NCBI GenBank assembly: GCA_937907495.1
Contig: CALESS010000536.1
Coordinates: 1-16,381 of the forward strand
DNA length: 16,381 nucleotides
Direction: 5' to 3'
Source: an uncultured Anaerolineaceae bacterium
GTDB taxonomy: Bacteria > Chloroflexota > Anaerolineae > Anaerolineales > Anaerolineaceae
In this document: piece by piece, positions 7,715 through 14,347 of the stretch
Layout of the letters: the number at the start of each line of letters is the position of its first letter
Numbering within the stretch: the stretch's first letter is position 1
Made by a program: the position numbers and the translations under genes
The notes under the pieces: generated by a model
Told to the model about the DNA's origin: nothing
Databases searched by the model: none
Seen by the model: only the letters and a program-made list of their open reading frames with translations

Positions 7715-9235
7715 TTATCCCACAACCTCTTTCGGACGATATTGTAACGCTTCCGCCAGGTGGACGGGCAGAATGGCCTCACTCCCCGCCAGGTCGGCGA
7801 TGGTGCGGGAAAGCTTGAGCAGCCGGTGGTAGGCCCGGGCTGAAAGCTGCAACTGGTTCATGGCATTTTTCATCAAGGTACGGCCTGTTTCACCCAACAT
7901 GCAGAACTGGCGCACTTCCGCCGGGTGCATATCTGCATTACAGGCCACCTCTGTTCCAGCAAAACGCTGGCGCTGCACATCGCGCGCCATTTCCACCCGC
8001 CCCCGAATGACACTGCTCGCCTCACCTACCCGTTGGTCGCTTAGCTTGTCGTACTCCACCCGCGGCACCTGGATGTGAATGTCAATTCGATCCAGCAATG
8101 GGCCAGAAATCCGTTTTTGGTACTTCGTCACCACACCCATTGAGCAAGTGCAAGCCCGGTTACGGTCTCCAAAATATCCACACGGGCAGGGGTTCATGGC
8201 GGCCACCAGTTGGAAGTTAGCCGGAAAGGTCAGCGAACCTTGTGCCCGGCTGATGGTGACCAGTTTATCTTCGATCGGCTGGCGCATCACCTCCAGCACC
8301 CGCGGACCGAATTCTGGCAGTTCATCCAGGAACAAAACACCCCGATGTGCCAGCGAGATTTCCCCCGGGTGGGGCTGGTTGCCGCCACCCACCAACCCGG
8401 CATGGCTGATTGTATGGTGCGGCGCGCGGAATGGCCGGGTGCGGATGAGTGGTACATCCGGCGGCAGCATATCACACACCGAATAAATCCGGGTCACGTC
8501 CAGGGCTTCGTCAATGGTCAGTTTGGGGAGGATGGAAGGCAACGCCCGCGCCAGCAGAGTCTTGCCGGAGCCAGGCGGCCCGATCATCAGCACGTTGTGT
8601 CCCCCGGCCGCGGCCACCTCCAGCGCGCGTTTGACATGCTCCTGGCCTTTGATCTCGCCAAAGTCCGTCTGCACCACCACCGGGATGTCCTCTGCCTTCA
8701 ACGGCGGCAGGGGCGGGATAAGTGTATGGCCCACGAGATGAGCGTAGAGTTCAGCCAACGATTTAACCGGGACAACTTCCAAATCCGGGATCAGGGCAGC
8801 TTCTGGCGCATCCACCTCTGGCACAAACACCCGCTGATATCCCTCCTGGCGGGCCATGGCAGCCATCGGCAGCACCCCGCGCACATGACGCACCGTCCCA
8901 TCCAGTGAAAGCTCCCCGATGACCAATGCCCCTTCCAGTTGTTCCGCCAGCAATTGATGGTTGGCGATCAGCACCCCCAGGGCAATTGGCAGGTCATAGG
9001 CCGGGCCTTCCTTGCGCACCGAGGCCGGCGCCAGGTTGACCGTTAACGGTTTGCGCGGGTAATCCAGCCCGGCATTCTTAATCGCCGAATACACCCGCTC
9101 CCGGCTCTCCTGCACGGCGGCATCTGGCAGGCCGACGATGGCCATGTGCGGCAAGCCCTGGCCAAAATCCACTTCAACTTCAACGATGACGCCGTCCAAA
9201 CCGATGACGGCGCAGGAAAAGACGCGAGCGAGCAT
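7715..9235 (-). CDS. comM: ComM/YifB family Mg-chelatase-like AAA+ ATPase
   Basis: This 506-residue protein has the full ComM layout. The N-terminal ChlI/Lon-like domain (about 1-165) contains GLPDAAVQESRERV and NLAPASVRKEG. The AAA+ module has Walker A GPPGSGKT (219-226), Walker B LFLDE (301-305), the Cys pair in NPCPCG (348-353) with C362/C364 as a probable zinc knuckle, and LLDRID (380-385). The C-terminal Mg-chelatase-type helical domain follows. In proteobacteria ComM is a hexameric branch-migration helicase aiding integration of imported DNA in natural transformation; in other phyla the role is inferred. Length is normal. The start at 9235 has AAGGGG about 8 bases upstream, inside a small GGGGATACCCC inverted repeat (9236-9246). 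It heads the minus-strand run comM, methylase, nuclease and is divergent from the sigma-factor gene. Confidence 0.92.
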   Translation of the reverse strand: MLARVFSCAVIGLDGVIVEVEVDFGQGLPHMAIVGLPDAAVQESRERVYSAIKNAGLDYPRKPLTVNLAPASVRKEGPAYDLPIALGVLIANHQLLAEQLEGALVIGELSLDGTVRHVRGVLPMAAMARQEGYQRVFVPEVDAPEAALIPDLEVVPVKSLAELYAHLVGHTLIPPLPPLKAEDIPVVVQTDFGEIKGQEHVKRALEVAAAGGHNVLMIGPPGSGKTLLARALPSILPKLTIDEALDVTRIYSVCDMLPPDVPLIRTRPFRAPHHTISHAGLVGGGNQPHPGEISLAHRGVLFLDELPEFGPRVLEVMRQPIEDKLVTISRAQGSLTFPANFQLVAAMNPCPCGYFGDRNRACTCSMGVVTKYQKRISGPLLDRIDIHIQVPRVEYDKLSDQRVGEASSVIRGRVEMARDVQRQRFAGTEVACNADMHPAEVRQFCMLGETGRTLMKNAMNQLQLSARAYHRLLKLSRTIADLAGSEAILPVHLAEALQYRPKEVVG

Positions 9236-9266
9236 GGGGTATCCCCTTGCAATATGAGGTGATCGT

Positions 9267-9272
9267 ATTATA
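9267..9272 (-). promoter_or_regulatory. Candidate -10 box for comM
   Basis: A perfect TATAAT occurs on the minus strand 32 bases before the comM start codon. No good -35 hexamer is seen 16-18 bases further upstream (GGGAAA-like), so this is only a candidate sigma-70-type promoter. Confidence 0.35.
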
Positions 9273-9340
9273 TATTAATTTCAGGTACTTTTCCCAGTGA
9301 AGAAAAATCCACAGGATATTGGACACGTTTATATGCCACC

Positions 9341-9404
9341 GAGGGATACAATTACGACTGAAATCCATAATTGAGGGATCTGAAATGTCCCCCTTGCCAT
9401 AATT
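9341..9404 (+). repeat. Two pairs of short direct repeats with the same 32-bp offset, upstream of the ECF sigma gene
   Basis: GAGGGAT occurs at 9341-9347 and 9373-9379, and CCATAATT at 9365-9372 and 9397-9404; both pairs are offset by exactly 32 bases (about three helical turns). The second CCATAATT overlaps the candidate promoter spacer. They could be regulator binding sites, but the words are short and the region is AT-rich. Confidence 0.3.
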
Positions 9405-9422
9405 ATCCGTCTTATATATAGA
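9394..9422 (+). promoter_or_regulatory. Candidate promoter of the ECF sigma operon
   Basis: TTGCCA (9394-9399) and TATAGA (9417-9422) are separated by 17 bases, about 55 bases before the sigma-factor start. A 10-bp palindrome TAGAGCTCTA (9419-9428) overlaps the -10 box and might be an operator. The match is moderate. Confidence 0.35.
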
Positions 9423-9477
9423 GCTCTAAATTACTAAAAACTGCAGAATTTTATGTAAGAAATCTGAAAGAGAAAAT

Positions 9478-10053
9478 ATGGCAGAAAGCGGTATTGCATT
9501 GACATCCAAAAAGATCAATTGCGAATCAGATGAATTGAGGATAATCAAAGCGGCCAGACAGAACCCAAGAGTGTTTGGACAATTATATAAGCTGTATGTG
9601 GAACAAGTCTTCCGGTACCTCTACAGTCGGGTCGGAAATGTGCATGATGCAGAGGATATCACTTCTCAAACTTTTTTGATCGCCTTCGAATTCTTTGATA
9701 GATTTAGGCAAGACGAACACTTTGCCTCCTGGTTATTTACGATTGCCCGCAATAAAGCGATGGATCATTTTCGTAAGCGAAAAAACACATCATCCATTGA
9801 CGAAATTGAAGATATTCCAGTGGAAAATGATCCCTTAATTGGGGTAATTCAATCCGAGCAAACAGCTGTTCTATCAATATTGATTCAGGCGTTACCCGAA
9901 GAAGACCGTGAATTGCTCCGTTTGAGATTTTTGGCCGAGATGAGTTTCCCGGAAATCGCACATAACCTGAACCGAAATGAAGAAGCGGTTAAGAAATCAA
10001 TCTACCGGTTACTGGCCCGGTTACACAGCCAGGTGGAGCTATCAAATGAATGA
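9478..10053 (+). CDS. ECF (extracytoplasmic function) RNA polymerase sigma factor
   Basis: This 191-residue sigma-70 family protein has only regions 2 and 4. Region 2 (about 36-102) contains YKLYVEQVFRYLYSRVG, DAEDITSQTFLIAFE and FASWLFTIARNKAMDHFRKRK, the core-binding and -10-reading segments. Region 4 (about 132-187) contains LPEEDRELLRLRF and FPEIAHNLNRNEEAVKKSIYRLL, a helix-turn-helix that reads the -35 element. Length is typical. GAAAGAG is about 6-7 bases before the ATG. Its last codons overlap the next gene by 8 bases, a strong sign that the downstream membrane protein is its partner and probable anti-sigma factor. ECF factors are commonly autoregulated, so it may transcribe its own operon; no clear ECF-type GGAAC box was seen upstream. 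Confidence 0.93.
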   Translation: MAESGIALTSKKINCESDELRIIKAARQNPRVFGQLYKLYVEQVFRYLYSRVGNVHDAEDITSQTFLIAFEFFDRFRQDEHFASWLFTIARNKAMDHFRKRKNTSSIDEIEDIPVENDPLIGVIQSEQTAVLSILIQALPEEDRELLRLRFLAEMSFPEIAHNLNRNEEAVKKSIYRLLARLHSQVELSNE

Positions 10054-12319
10054 ATGGACTTCATCTCCAGAGTTTGAAGCGAAAATTATCCAATCTTTCA
10101 GAACCCCTGAAATCCGTTCCGAATTCGTTGACCGGGTGTATAGCGATTTGATGCAACGGGCAAATGAAAAATCGCGAAAATATCATCCATTTTTGGGATT
10201 TCGACCTGCACGGACTATTGCTGTCGCCATTCTATCTCTGATGATCATTGCCACACTGGTCATTGGTCCACAGCGAGTTTACGCCCAGTTCATGAAACTC
10301 TTCGGATATATTCCAGGAGTCGGTATCGTGGATCTCAATGCACCCATCCGGGTGCTTGCAGAGCCCGTCAGTGTTACCCGCGCTGGGATTACAGTCACAG
10401 TAACTTCAGCGACATTGACCGAGGAGAAGACTCAAATCGCCTATCGTATTTTTGGCGTTCCCAGCTCATCCTACCCCGACCCCGAGGATATTTCAGGCTG
10501 TATGCAACCAGAGTATTTATACCTTGCGGATGGGACGCATCTTACCCAAATCAATAACGGTTATGAGCCTGTGCCGGCAAACGTGAACACAGCTGTTTTC
10601 GTTATACCCTGTATCTCAAACACTCTCCCTGGCAAAGCCCCGGAGAATTGGGAGTTACCCCTGAATTTCATGCCTGCCCCACCCGATCTGACCATCATGC
10701 CGATGTTTGATCTTTCCACCATTCCCCCGGTCAGTCAGACACCCACGAATTCCCCCAGCAATACACCTGTTGCTCTTGAAGAAAACGTAGTTACGGTTTC
10801 CAAAGTAATAGAAACCAGCGATGGTTACATCTTAATAGGTCAATTCCAACCCCTCAGTGAACTTGGAGAATCATTTCAACAAACAGGCGCCCTCGAGATA
10901 CAGGACGCCAGCGGCAAGAAAATCTCCTACACTCATCCTCTGGATGTGAATGAGGAGATCAACCTGGAATCAGCAGGAATGCCCGGGATTGGTTGGGCAG
11001 CCCAGTTCAAGGCCGCCGGACTGGTTTATCCCCTGACGATCCGTTTCTCCGGCGTCAACATATACCTCGCTGACCCCGGTACAACAGCCGAATTCACCTT
11101 CGATGCCGGCGCTAACCCGCAACCCGGCCAGGAATGGACCCCCAACCAAGAAATCCTGCTGGCCGGGCATACATTAAAGCTAATCTCCATTATTGCCGAT
11201 CCACGAGGAGGGTACTCATTCGATTTCCTGGTTGACCCCAAAGTATACGGTGCCAGCGTGCAAATCGTGGGATACACTCCCAATGGCGGAGGTGGTGGCG
11301 GAGGGGGAGGTTTGACGGAGGGAAAGTTTAATGCGAGCCTAAACTTTGCCCAACTTCCAACCGGCCTTCTTACCGTCACTCTATCCAACCTGACTGTTAT
11401 CGGCGATCCCATCACCTGGCAAGGCCAATGGTTTCCACCCGCACCCCGACCGGATCTGCCAGCCAATCCGACGCCTCAGTCTGGCTTATGCTTGACGGCG
11501 GATTCCCTTACACAACTCCAACCGGCTCCATCAACGGTGGCCAATGGAAAAGCCCTGATCTATGAAAAGTTGGATACAGGTACATGGGGCCTTGCAGTCT
11601 ACAATTTGGATGGGAGCCAGAAACAGGTGGCGGTTCCAAATGGCAACTGGGGTGCCCTATCACCGGATGGCAGCCAGGTAGCTTACTCGGCCACGGATAA
11701 CAGAATTCATATTGTTGACGTGGCTTCGCGGACTGAAAAAATCTTACCGGGCGTGGGTGGGTTCAACCTGCACTGGTCACCGGATGGAAAGCAGATCGCC
11801 TACGTGGGGATGGGTGACGGAGCAATCAATAGTGTGTTTGTCATCCCCACAGATGGCTCCCCGGCGCGCCAAATCTCCGACCTGAGCTATGAAATGGTCG
11901 TCGGCTGGTCTCCGGATGGCAGACTCTACTTTGTGGCCCCCTACTCCGGGGGCGCTGCCTGGAAGGTCTACTCTTATGATTTGGAAAACAACATCTCCCA
12001 GGAGCACTTCACCATTGAGAATGGCACGCCAAAACTCCTCAATCCAAAACTTTCACTGGATGGAAATTGGATTGCATATCGAGGCCAGGATAACAGCAGT
12101 CTGTACCTCGTTCATCCCGATGGCAGTGATATGCACCTGGTATTGGAGAATGTTGGAGTTGTGGGAATCGAATGGGGTCGAGGGGGCTGGCTGGGTATAA
12201 GTCTACGAAAAGGAGATTCCGACGAATCAAAGGTCGCTTTAATCAGGCCGGATGGTTGCGAAGCCTATTTACTGCCAGATGCCCTGCATGGTCAATTGGA
12301 GGGATTATTTATTCCATAA
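10046..12319 (+). CDS. Membrane-anchored probable anti-sigma factor with C-terminal TolB/PD40-like beta-propeller
   Basis: This 757-residue protein is probably a single-pass membrane sensor that holds the ECF sigma factor. Residues 1-55 are charged and helical (cytoplasmic). One membrane helix spans about 57-75, followed by VYAQFMKLFGYIPGVGIVD. Residues about 100-470 are a beta-rich extracellular part, broken by a Pro/Thr/Ser linker (226-242) and a run of nine glycines (414-422). The C-terminal half (about 500-740) carries propeller-type repeats with SPDGSQVAY, SPDGKQIAY, SPDGRLYF and SLDGNWIAY. The ATG at 10046 is chosen because AGGTGGAG precedes it with suitable spacing and it overlaps the sigma gene by 8 bases; an in-frame ATG at 9977 would lie inside the region-4 coding part and is rejected. 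No zinc-binding anti-sigma (HxxxCxxC) motif is present, so the anti-sigma role is inferred from gene context and topology. Confidence 0.75.
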   Translation: MNEWTSSPEFEAKIIQSFRTPEIRSEFVDRVYSDLMQRANEKSRKYHPFLGFRPARTIAVAILSLMIIATLVIGPQRVYAQFMKLFGYIPGVGIVDLNAPIRVLAEPVSVTRAGITVTVTSATLTEEKTQIAYRIFGVPSSSYPDPEDISGCMQPEYLYLADGTHLTQINNGYEPVPANVNTAVFVIPCISNTLPGKAPENWELPLNFMPAPPDLTIMPMFDLSTIPPVSQTPTNSPSNTPVALEENVVTVSKVIETSDGYILIGQFQPLSELGESFQQTGALEIQDASGKKISYTHPLDVNEEINLESAGMPGIGWAAQFKAAGLVYPLTIRFSGVNIYLADPGTTAEFTFDAGANPQPGQEWTPNQEILLAGHTLKLISIIADPRGGYSFDFLVDPKVYGASVQIVGYTPNGGGGGGGGGLTEGKFNASLNFAQLPTGLLTVTLSNLTVIGDPITWQGQWFPPAPRPDLPANPTPQSGLCLTADSLTQLQPAPSTVANGKALIYEKLDTGTWGLAVYNLDGSQKQVAVPNGNWGALSPDGSQVAYSATDNRIHIVDVASRTEKILPGVGGFNLHWSPDGKQIAYVGMGDGAINSVFVIPTDGSPARQISDLSYEMVVGWSPDGRLYFVAPYSGGAAWKVYSYDLENNISQEHFTIENGTPKLLNPKLSLDGNWIAYRGQDNSSLYLVHPDGSDMHLVLENVGVVGIEWGRGGWLGISLRKGDSDESKVALIRPDGCEAYLLPDALHGQLEGLFIP

Positions 12320-12353
12320 CTCACCTGGATTGGTGATGGGTCACAGATTTGAA

Positions 12354-12385
12354 GATGGAGAGCGGCCTGGAGCTTGCTCTCCATC
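12354..12385 (+). terminator. Perfect 10-bp hairpin after the sigma/anti-sigma operon
   Basis: The arms GATGGAGAGC (12354-12363) and GCTCTCCATC (12376-12385) pair perfectly around a 12-base loop, 34 bases after the stop codon. No T-run follows (CGTCATTAATAAAG), so it may be a weak, factor-assisted terminator or an mRNA 3'-end stabiliser. Confidence 0.5.
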
Positions 12386-12418
12386 CGTCATTAATAAAGG
12401 ATAAACCTGCCTCTTCAC

Positions 12419-12685
12419 TTATATAGTTTTGTCCTGTCGTGGATGGTGAAAGGGGGCTGGACGTTGAGATGACAACAAGAAATTTTGAACCCAACATTCA
12501 ACTGCCAAACCGCCAGGTTTCGGAAGGAGCGCGAGGATAAGCAATCCGTTATCTGAACCAAATGATTGCCCGATGAAATTTTTGTAGAAGAGATTTATCT
12601 TTTGAATCGGTAGCTGGCAGGGCGCATTCGTCTCTGAAGGGATTGATTTGAGATTTTTTTCCCAGCCTGGATTTCCTGGCAACAT
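12419..12685 (-). CDS. Doubtful small ORF (88 aa) with a strong Shine-Dalgarno sequence
   Basis: The ORF encodes 88 residues that match no family I recognise. They are Pro/Leu-rich, have no clear domain, and contain one weak hydrophobic stretch (GLLILALLPKPGGLAV). It is listed only because AGGAGG lies on the minus strand at 12699-12694, 8 bases before the ATG at 12685, next to the palindrome TGACGATCGTCA. Composition does not look strongly coding, so the site may be chance or belong to a decayed gene. Confidence 0.2.
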   Translation of the reverse strand: MLPGNPGWEKNLKSIPSETNAPCQLPIQKINLFYKNFIGQSFGSDNGLLILALLPKPGGLAVECWVQNFLLSSQRPAPFHHPRQDKTI

Positions 12686-12698
12686 AAATTATCCCTCC

Positions 12699-12710
12699 TG
12701 ACGATCGTCA
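12699..12710. promoter_or_regulatory. Perfect 12-bp palindrome TGACGATCGTCA
   Basis: The 12 bases equal their own reverse complement and overlap the Shine-Dalgarno sequence of the doubtful minus-strand ORF. They lie about 70 bases upstream of the candidate -35 of the lipoprotein gene. The symmetry fits a dimeric regulator site; the regulator is unknown. Confidence 0.35.
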
Positions 12711-12778
12711 AATCGTTGTGAATAACTTCCACAGGCGCCAGAGTTCATGGCTTCAGCCGCGCTCGCCCCCTTTTCAAC

Positions 12779-12807
12779 TTGAATTGTTCTGCTGAATAGT
12801 TTATAGT
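12779..12807 (+). promoter_or_regulatory. Candidate sigma-70-type promoter of the lipoprotein gene
   Basis: TTGAAT (12779-12784) and TATAGT (12802-12807) are spaced by 17 bases, matching 4/6 and 5/6 consensus positions. A start about 7 bases downstream would give a leader of roughly 70 bases before the ATG at 12885. Confidence 0.45.
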
Positions 12808-12874
12808 TGTCGGGCATCCATCAAAGTTGGTTACTCGGCTACTCCTCACGAAGCGGACCGGTACCGTAGGCTAT

Positions 12875-12878
12875 GGAG
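12875..12878 (+). promoter_or_regulatory. Ribosome binding site deciding the lipoprotein start
   Basis: GGAG stands 6 bases before ATG 12885. The in-frame ATG at 12873 overlaps this site and has only a weak GTAGG upstream, so the later ATG is preferred. Confidence 0.5.
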
Positions 12879-12884
12879 CAGCAC

Positions 12885-13994
12885 ATGAAACCCGGCAAAC
12901 ATATTCTCTCACTCACTAATTACTTCCTCCCCTGCCTTCTTCTGGCACTGGTGCTTTCCGCCTGTCAGGCGCCATTACAACCCGTCCCCGTCACCCCAAC
13001 ACCTACCCTGCCGCCCCCCACTTTTACCCCTTCTGCCACTCTCACTCTCCAGCCCACAATCACCCCGACGATCGCTCCACCCACTTTCACTCCAACCCCC
13101 ACCCAGGTCTCCTTTCTCTTTGCCTCGATGGGTGATGCCCAGGGCCTGGCAGAGAACTTCCTGGATACAGCAAACCAGGCAGCCGCCCTCCAACCGGACC
13201 TGGTTCTTTTCAATGGTGACCTGGAAAACTTCGGCGTGAACCAACCGGAAATGGATGCCATGGTCGGCGCCTTGCAAAACTCCGGCTTGTATGACCGTAC
13301 GTTTCTGGTGCGCGGTAACCATGATGATTATATGCTCGAGAGTGCCGCCAATTGGGAGAAATATTTCACTTCCCCATCCAACCTCCGCCGCCTGCCTGCC
13401 GGGGTGAGCGGCCTGGTTTCTCTCTCTCCGGATGTGGTTTCGCTGAACTATAGCTTCATCTATGGCAATGCCATCTTCATCGGCCTCGATATCCCCGGCC
13501 TGGCAACCCTCATCAGCAAAGCCCAGTTAAACTTTCTGGAGGAACGGCTCACCCACGCCGAAAACAACGGCCTGGTGCACGCCTTCATCTTCTTCCACGG
13601 CCCATTGTATTGTGTCGAATCGCTGCATTGTGACTGCTGGGCGAGAACCGATGACACTTGCACCCCGGCCCGCCTGGTCGAGGTGATCAACCGGCATCCT
13701 ATCATTTCCGCCTTCTTCCACGGGCATGAGCATATCCTCGGCTGGACCCATCTGGATGCCACCCGCCTGCCCGCTCTCAGCGGGAGTGTGGAGCAATTCC
13801 TAAGCTCCCCCTCTGGCGGTGGAAGTTACACCGCCAACGTCTTCCCACAGCGGCTGGATTATTTCTACCCGGACATGAAAACCTACGACGATCGCGGCTT
13901 TGCCACCCTCTCCGTCAACGGCAATTCCTTCACTTTCCGGCTTTACAAGACCGGTCAGCTTGAGCCTGTGTGGAGCAAAACTTTTAGCAAGTAA
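12885..13994 (+). CDS. Lipoprotein metallophosphoesterase (calcineurin-like)
   Basis: The 369-residue product starts with a lipoprotein signal (MKPGK, hydrophobic core, lipobox LSAC with C27 as the lipidated residue). A Thr/Pro-rich spacer (about 33-74) of repeated TPT/PPPTFTP-like units follows, as in many Chloroflexota surface lipoproteins. The catalytic domain shows metallophosphoesterase motifs in order: GDAQ (D84), FNGDLENFG (D112), RGNHD (N145, H146), FFHGP (H238) and HGHEH (H281, H283). Motif I lacks the usual second-metal histidine of D-x-H, having Q86. A cysteine-rich loop (C243, C249, C251, C259) between H238 and the GHEH motif could form disulphides outside the cell. It would be anchored on the outer face of the membrane and hydrolyse an unknown phosphoester. 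It is a single gene with its own promoter. Starting at 12873 instead would add MEQH. Confidence 0.85.
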   Translation: MKPGKHILSLTNYFLPCLLLALVLSACQAPLQPVPVTPTPTLPPPTFTPSATLTLQPTITPTIAPPTFTPTPTQVSFLFASMGDAQGLAENFLDTANQAAALQPDLVLFNGDLENFGVNQPEMDAMVGALQNSGLYDRTFLVRGNHDDYMLESAANWEKYFTSPSNLRRLPAGVSGLVSLSPDVVSLNYSFIYGNAIFIGLDIPGLATLISKAQLNFLEERLTHAENNGLVHAFIFFHGPLYCVESLHCDCWARTDDTCTPARLVEVINRHPIISAFFHGHEHILGWTHLDATRLPALSGSVEQFLSSPSGGGSYTANVFPQRLDYFYPDMKTYDDRGFATLSVNGNSFTFRLYKTGQLEPVWSKTFSK

Positions 13995-14039
13995 ACCCTG
14001 CCTGTCGCATTTTTTCTCTTCTCATCGCGGCCTTTCAAC

Positions 14040-14076
14040 TTCATTGCCCGCCGGTAGAAAATCCGCGGGTAATGAA
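14040..14076. terminator. 12-bp hairpin between convergent genes
   Basis: TTCATTGCCCGC (14040-14051) pairs with GCGGGTAATGAA (14065-14076) with a single G-T wobble around a 13-base loop. There is no T-run on either side. Its position between two convergent 3' ends suggests a shared, factor-assisted terminator, but this is inference. Confidence 0.45.
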
Positions 14077-14092
14077 AAGCTGGCGGGATTCG

Positions 14093-14305
14093 ATGAATAC
14101 AAAGCAAGACATGAATTGCATCCCCAAATTGTTACAGGAATTCAGAGAAGCAGCTACACGATAGGAACAAAACCTAGTGCTGCGGAAGCTGCCGCCAGAG
14201 CAAATCAGACCCGCACTTTCAGCACTGACCTTTCAGGAACGAGCGCAGATGGACACAATGCGTCTCTTAAACAATCTGAACGGAGGGAGTGGGCGCAGCG
14301 CATGA
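14093..14305 (+). pseudogene. Possible remnant of a small gene with in-frame TAG
   Basis: Read from ATG 14093, 23 codons (ending KLLQEFREAATR) reach a TAG at 14162-14164. Continuing in the same frame gives 46 more protein-like codons, including LPPEQIRPALSALTFQERAQ and MDTMRLLNNL, to a TGA at 14303. The two halves look like one amphipathic helical protein interrupted by a stop. No family is recognised. A longer overlapping frame (to 14385) is also open, so the signal is weak. Confidence 0.25.
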
Positions 14306-14347
14306 TTGACCGGCCCGCCTGGCATGCCATGGATGCGGGTAGCTTGC

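Larger units (their letters stand above)
12320..12884. other. 565-bp intergenic region
   Basis: This gap separates the sigma operon from the lipoprotein gene. It holds the hairpin at 12354, a doubtful minus-strand small ORF at 12419-12685, a perfect 12-bp palindrome at 12699-12710, and a plausible promoter at 12779-12807. No tRNA, insertion sequence or recognisable gene remnant was seen. Confidence 0.6.
13995..14347. other. 353-bp convergent intergenic region
   Basis: The gap lies between the 3' ends of the lipoprotein (+) and beta-helix (-) genes. It contains a 12-bp hairpin (14040-14076), a possible gene remnant (14093-14305) and a TGGCATGCCA palindrome (14320-14329). A T-run at about 14010-14016 is not preceded by a convincing stem. 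Confidence 0.55.

Noticed and set aside
8210..8908. Plus-strand ORF (232 aa) opposite comM
   Set aside because: Shadow of comM; the comM Walker motifs lie on the other strand and the ORF has no ribosome site or domain.
9977..10045. Upstream ATG for the membrane partner of the sigma factor
   Set aside because: It lies inside the region-4 coding sequence of the sigma gene; the ATG at 10046 has a good ribosome site and an 8-base overlap.
12959..13107. Thr/Pro-coding repetitive DNA, checked as a tandem repeat or CRISPR-like array
   Set aside because: It codes the irregular Thr/Pro spacer of the lipoprotein; there is no constant repeat unit or spacing.
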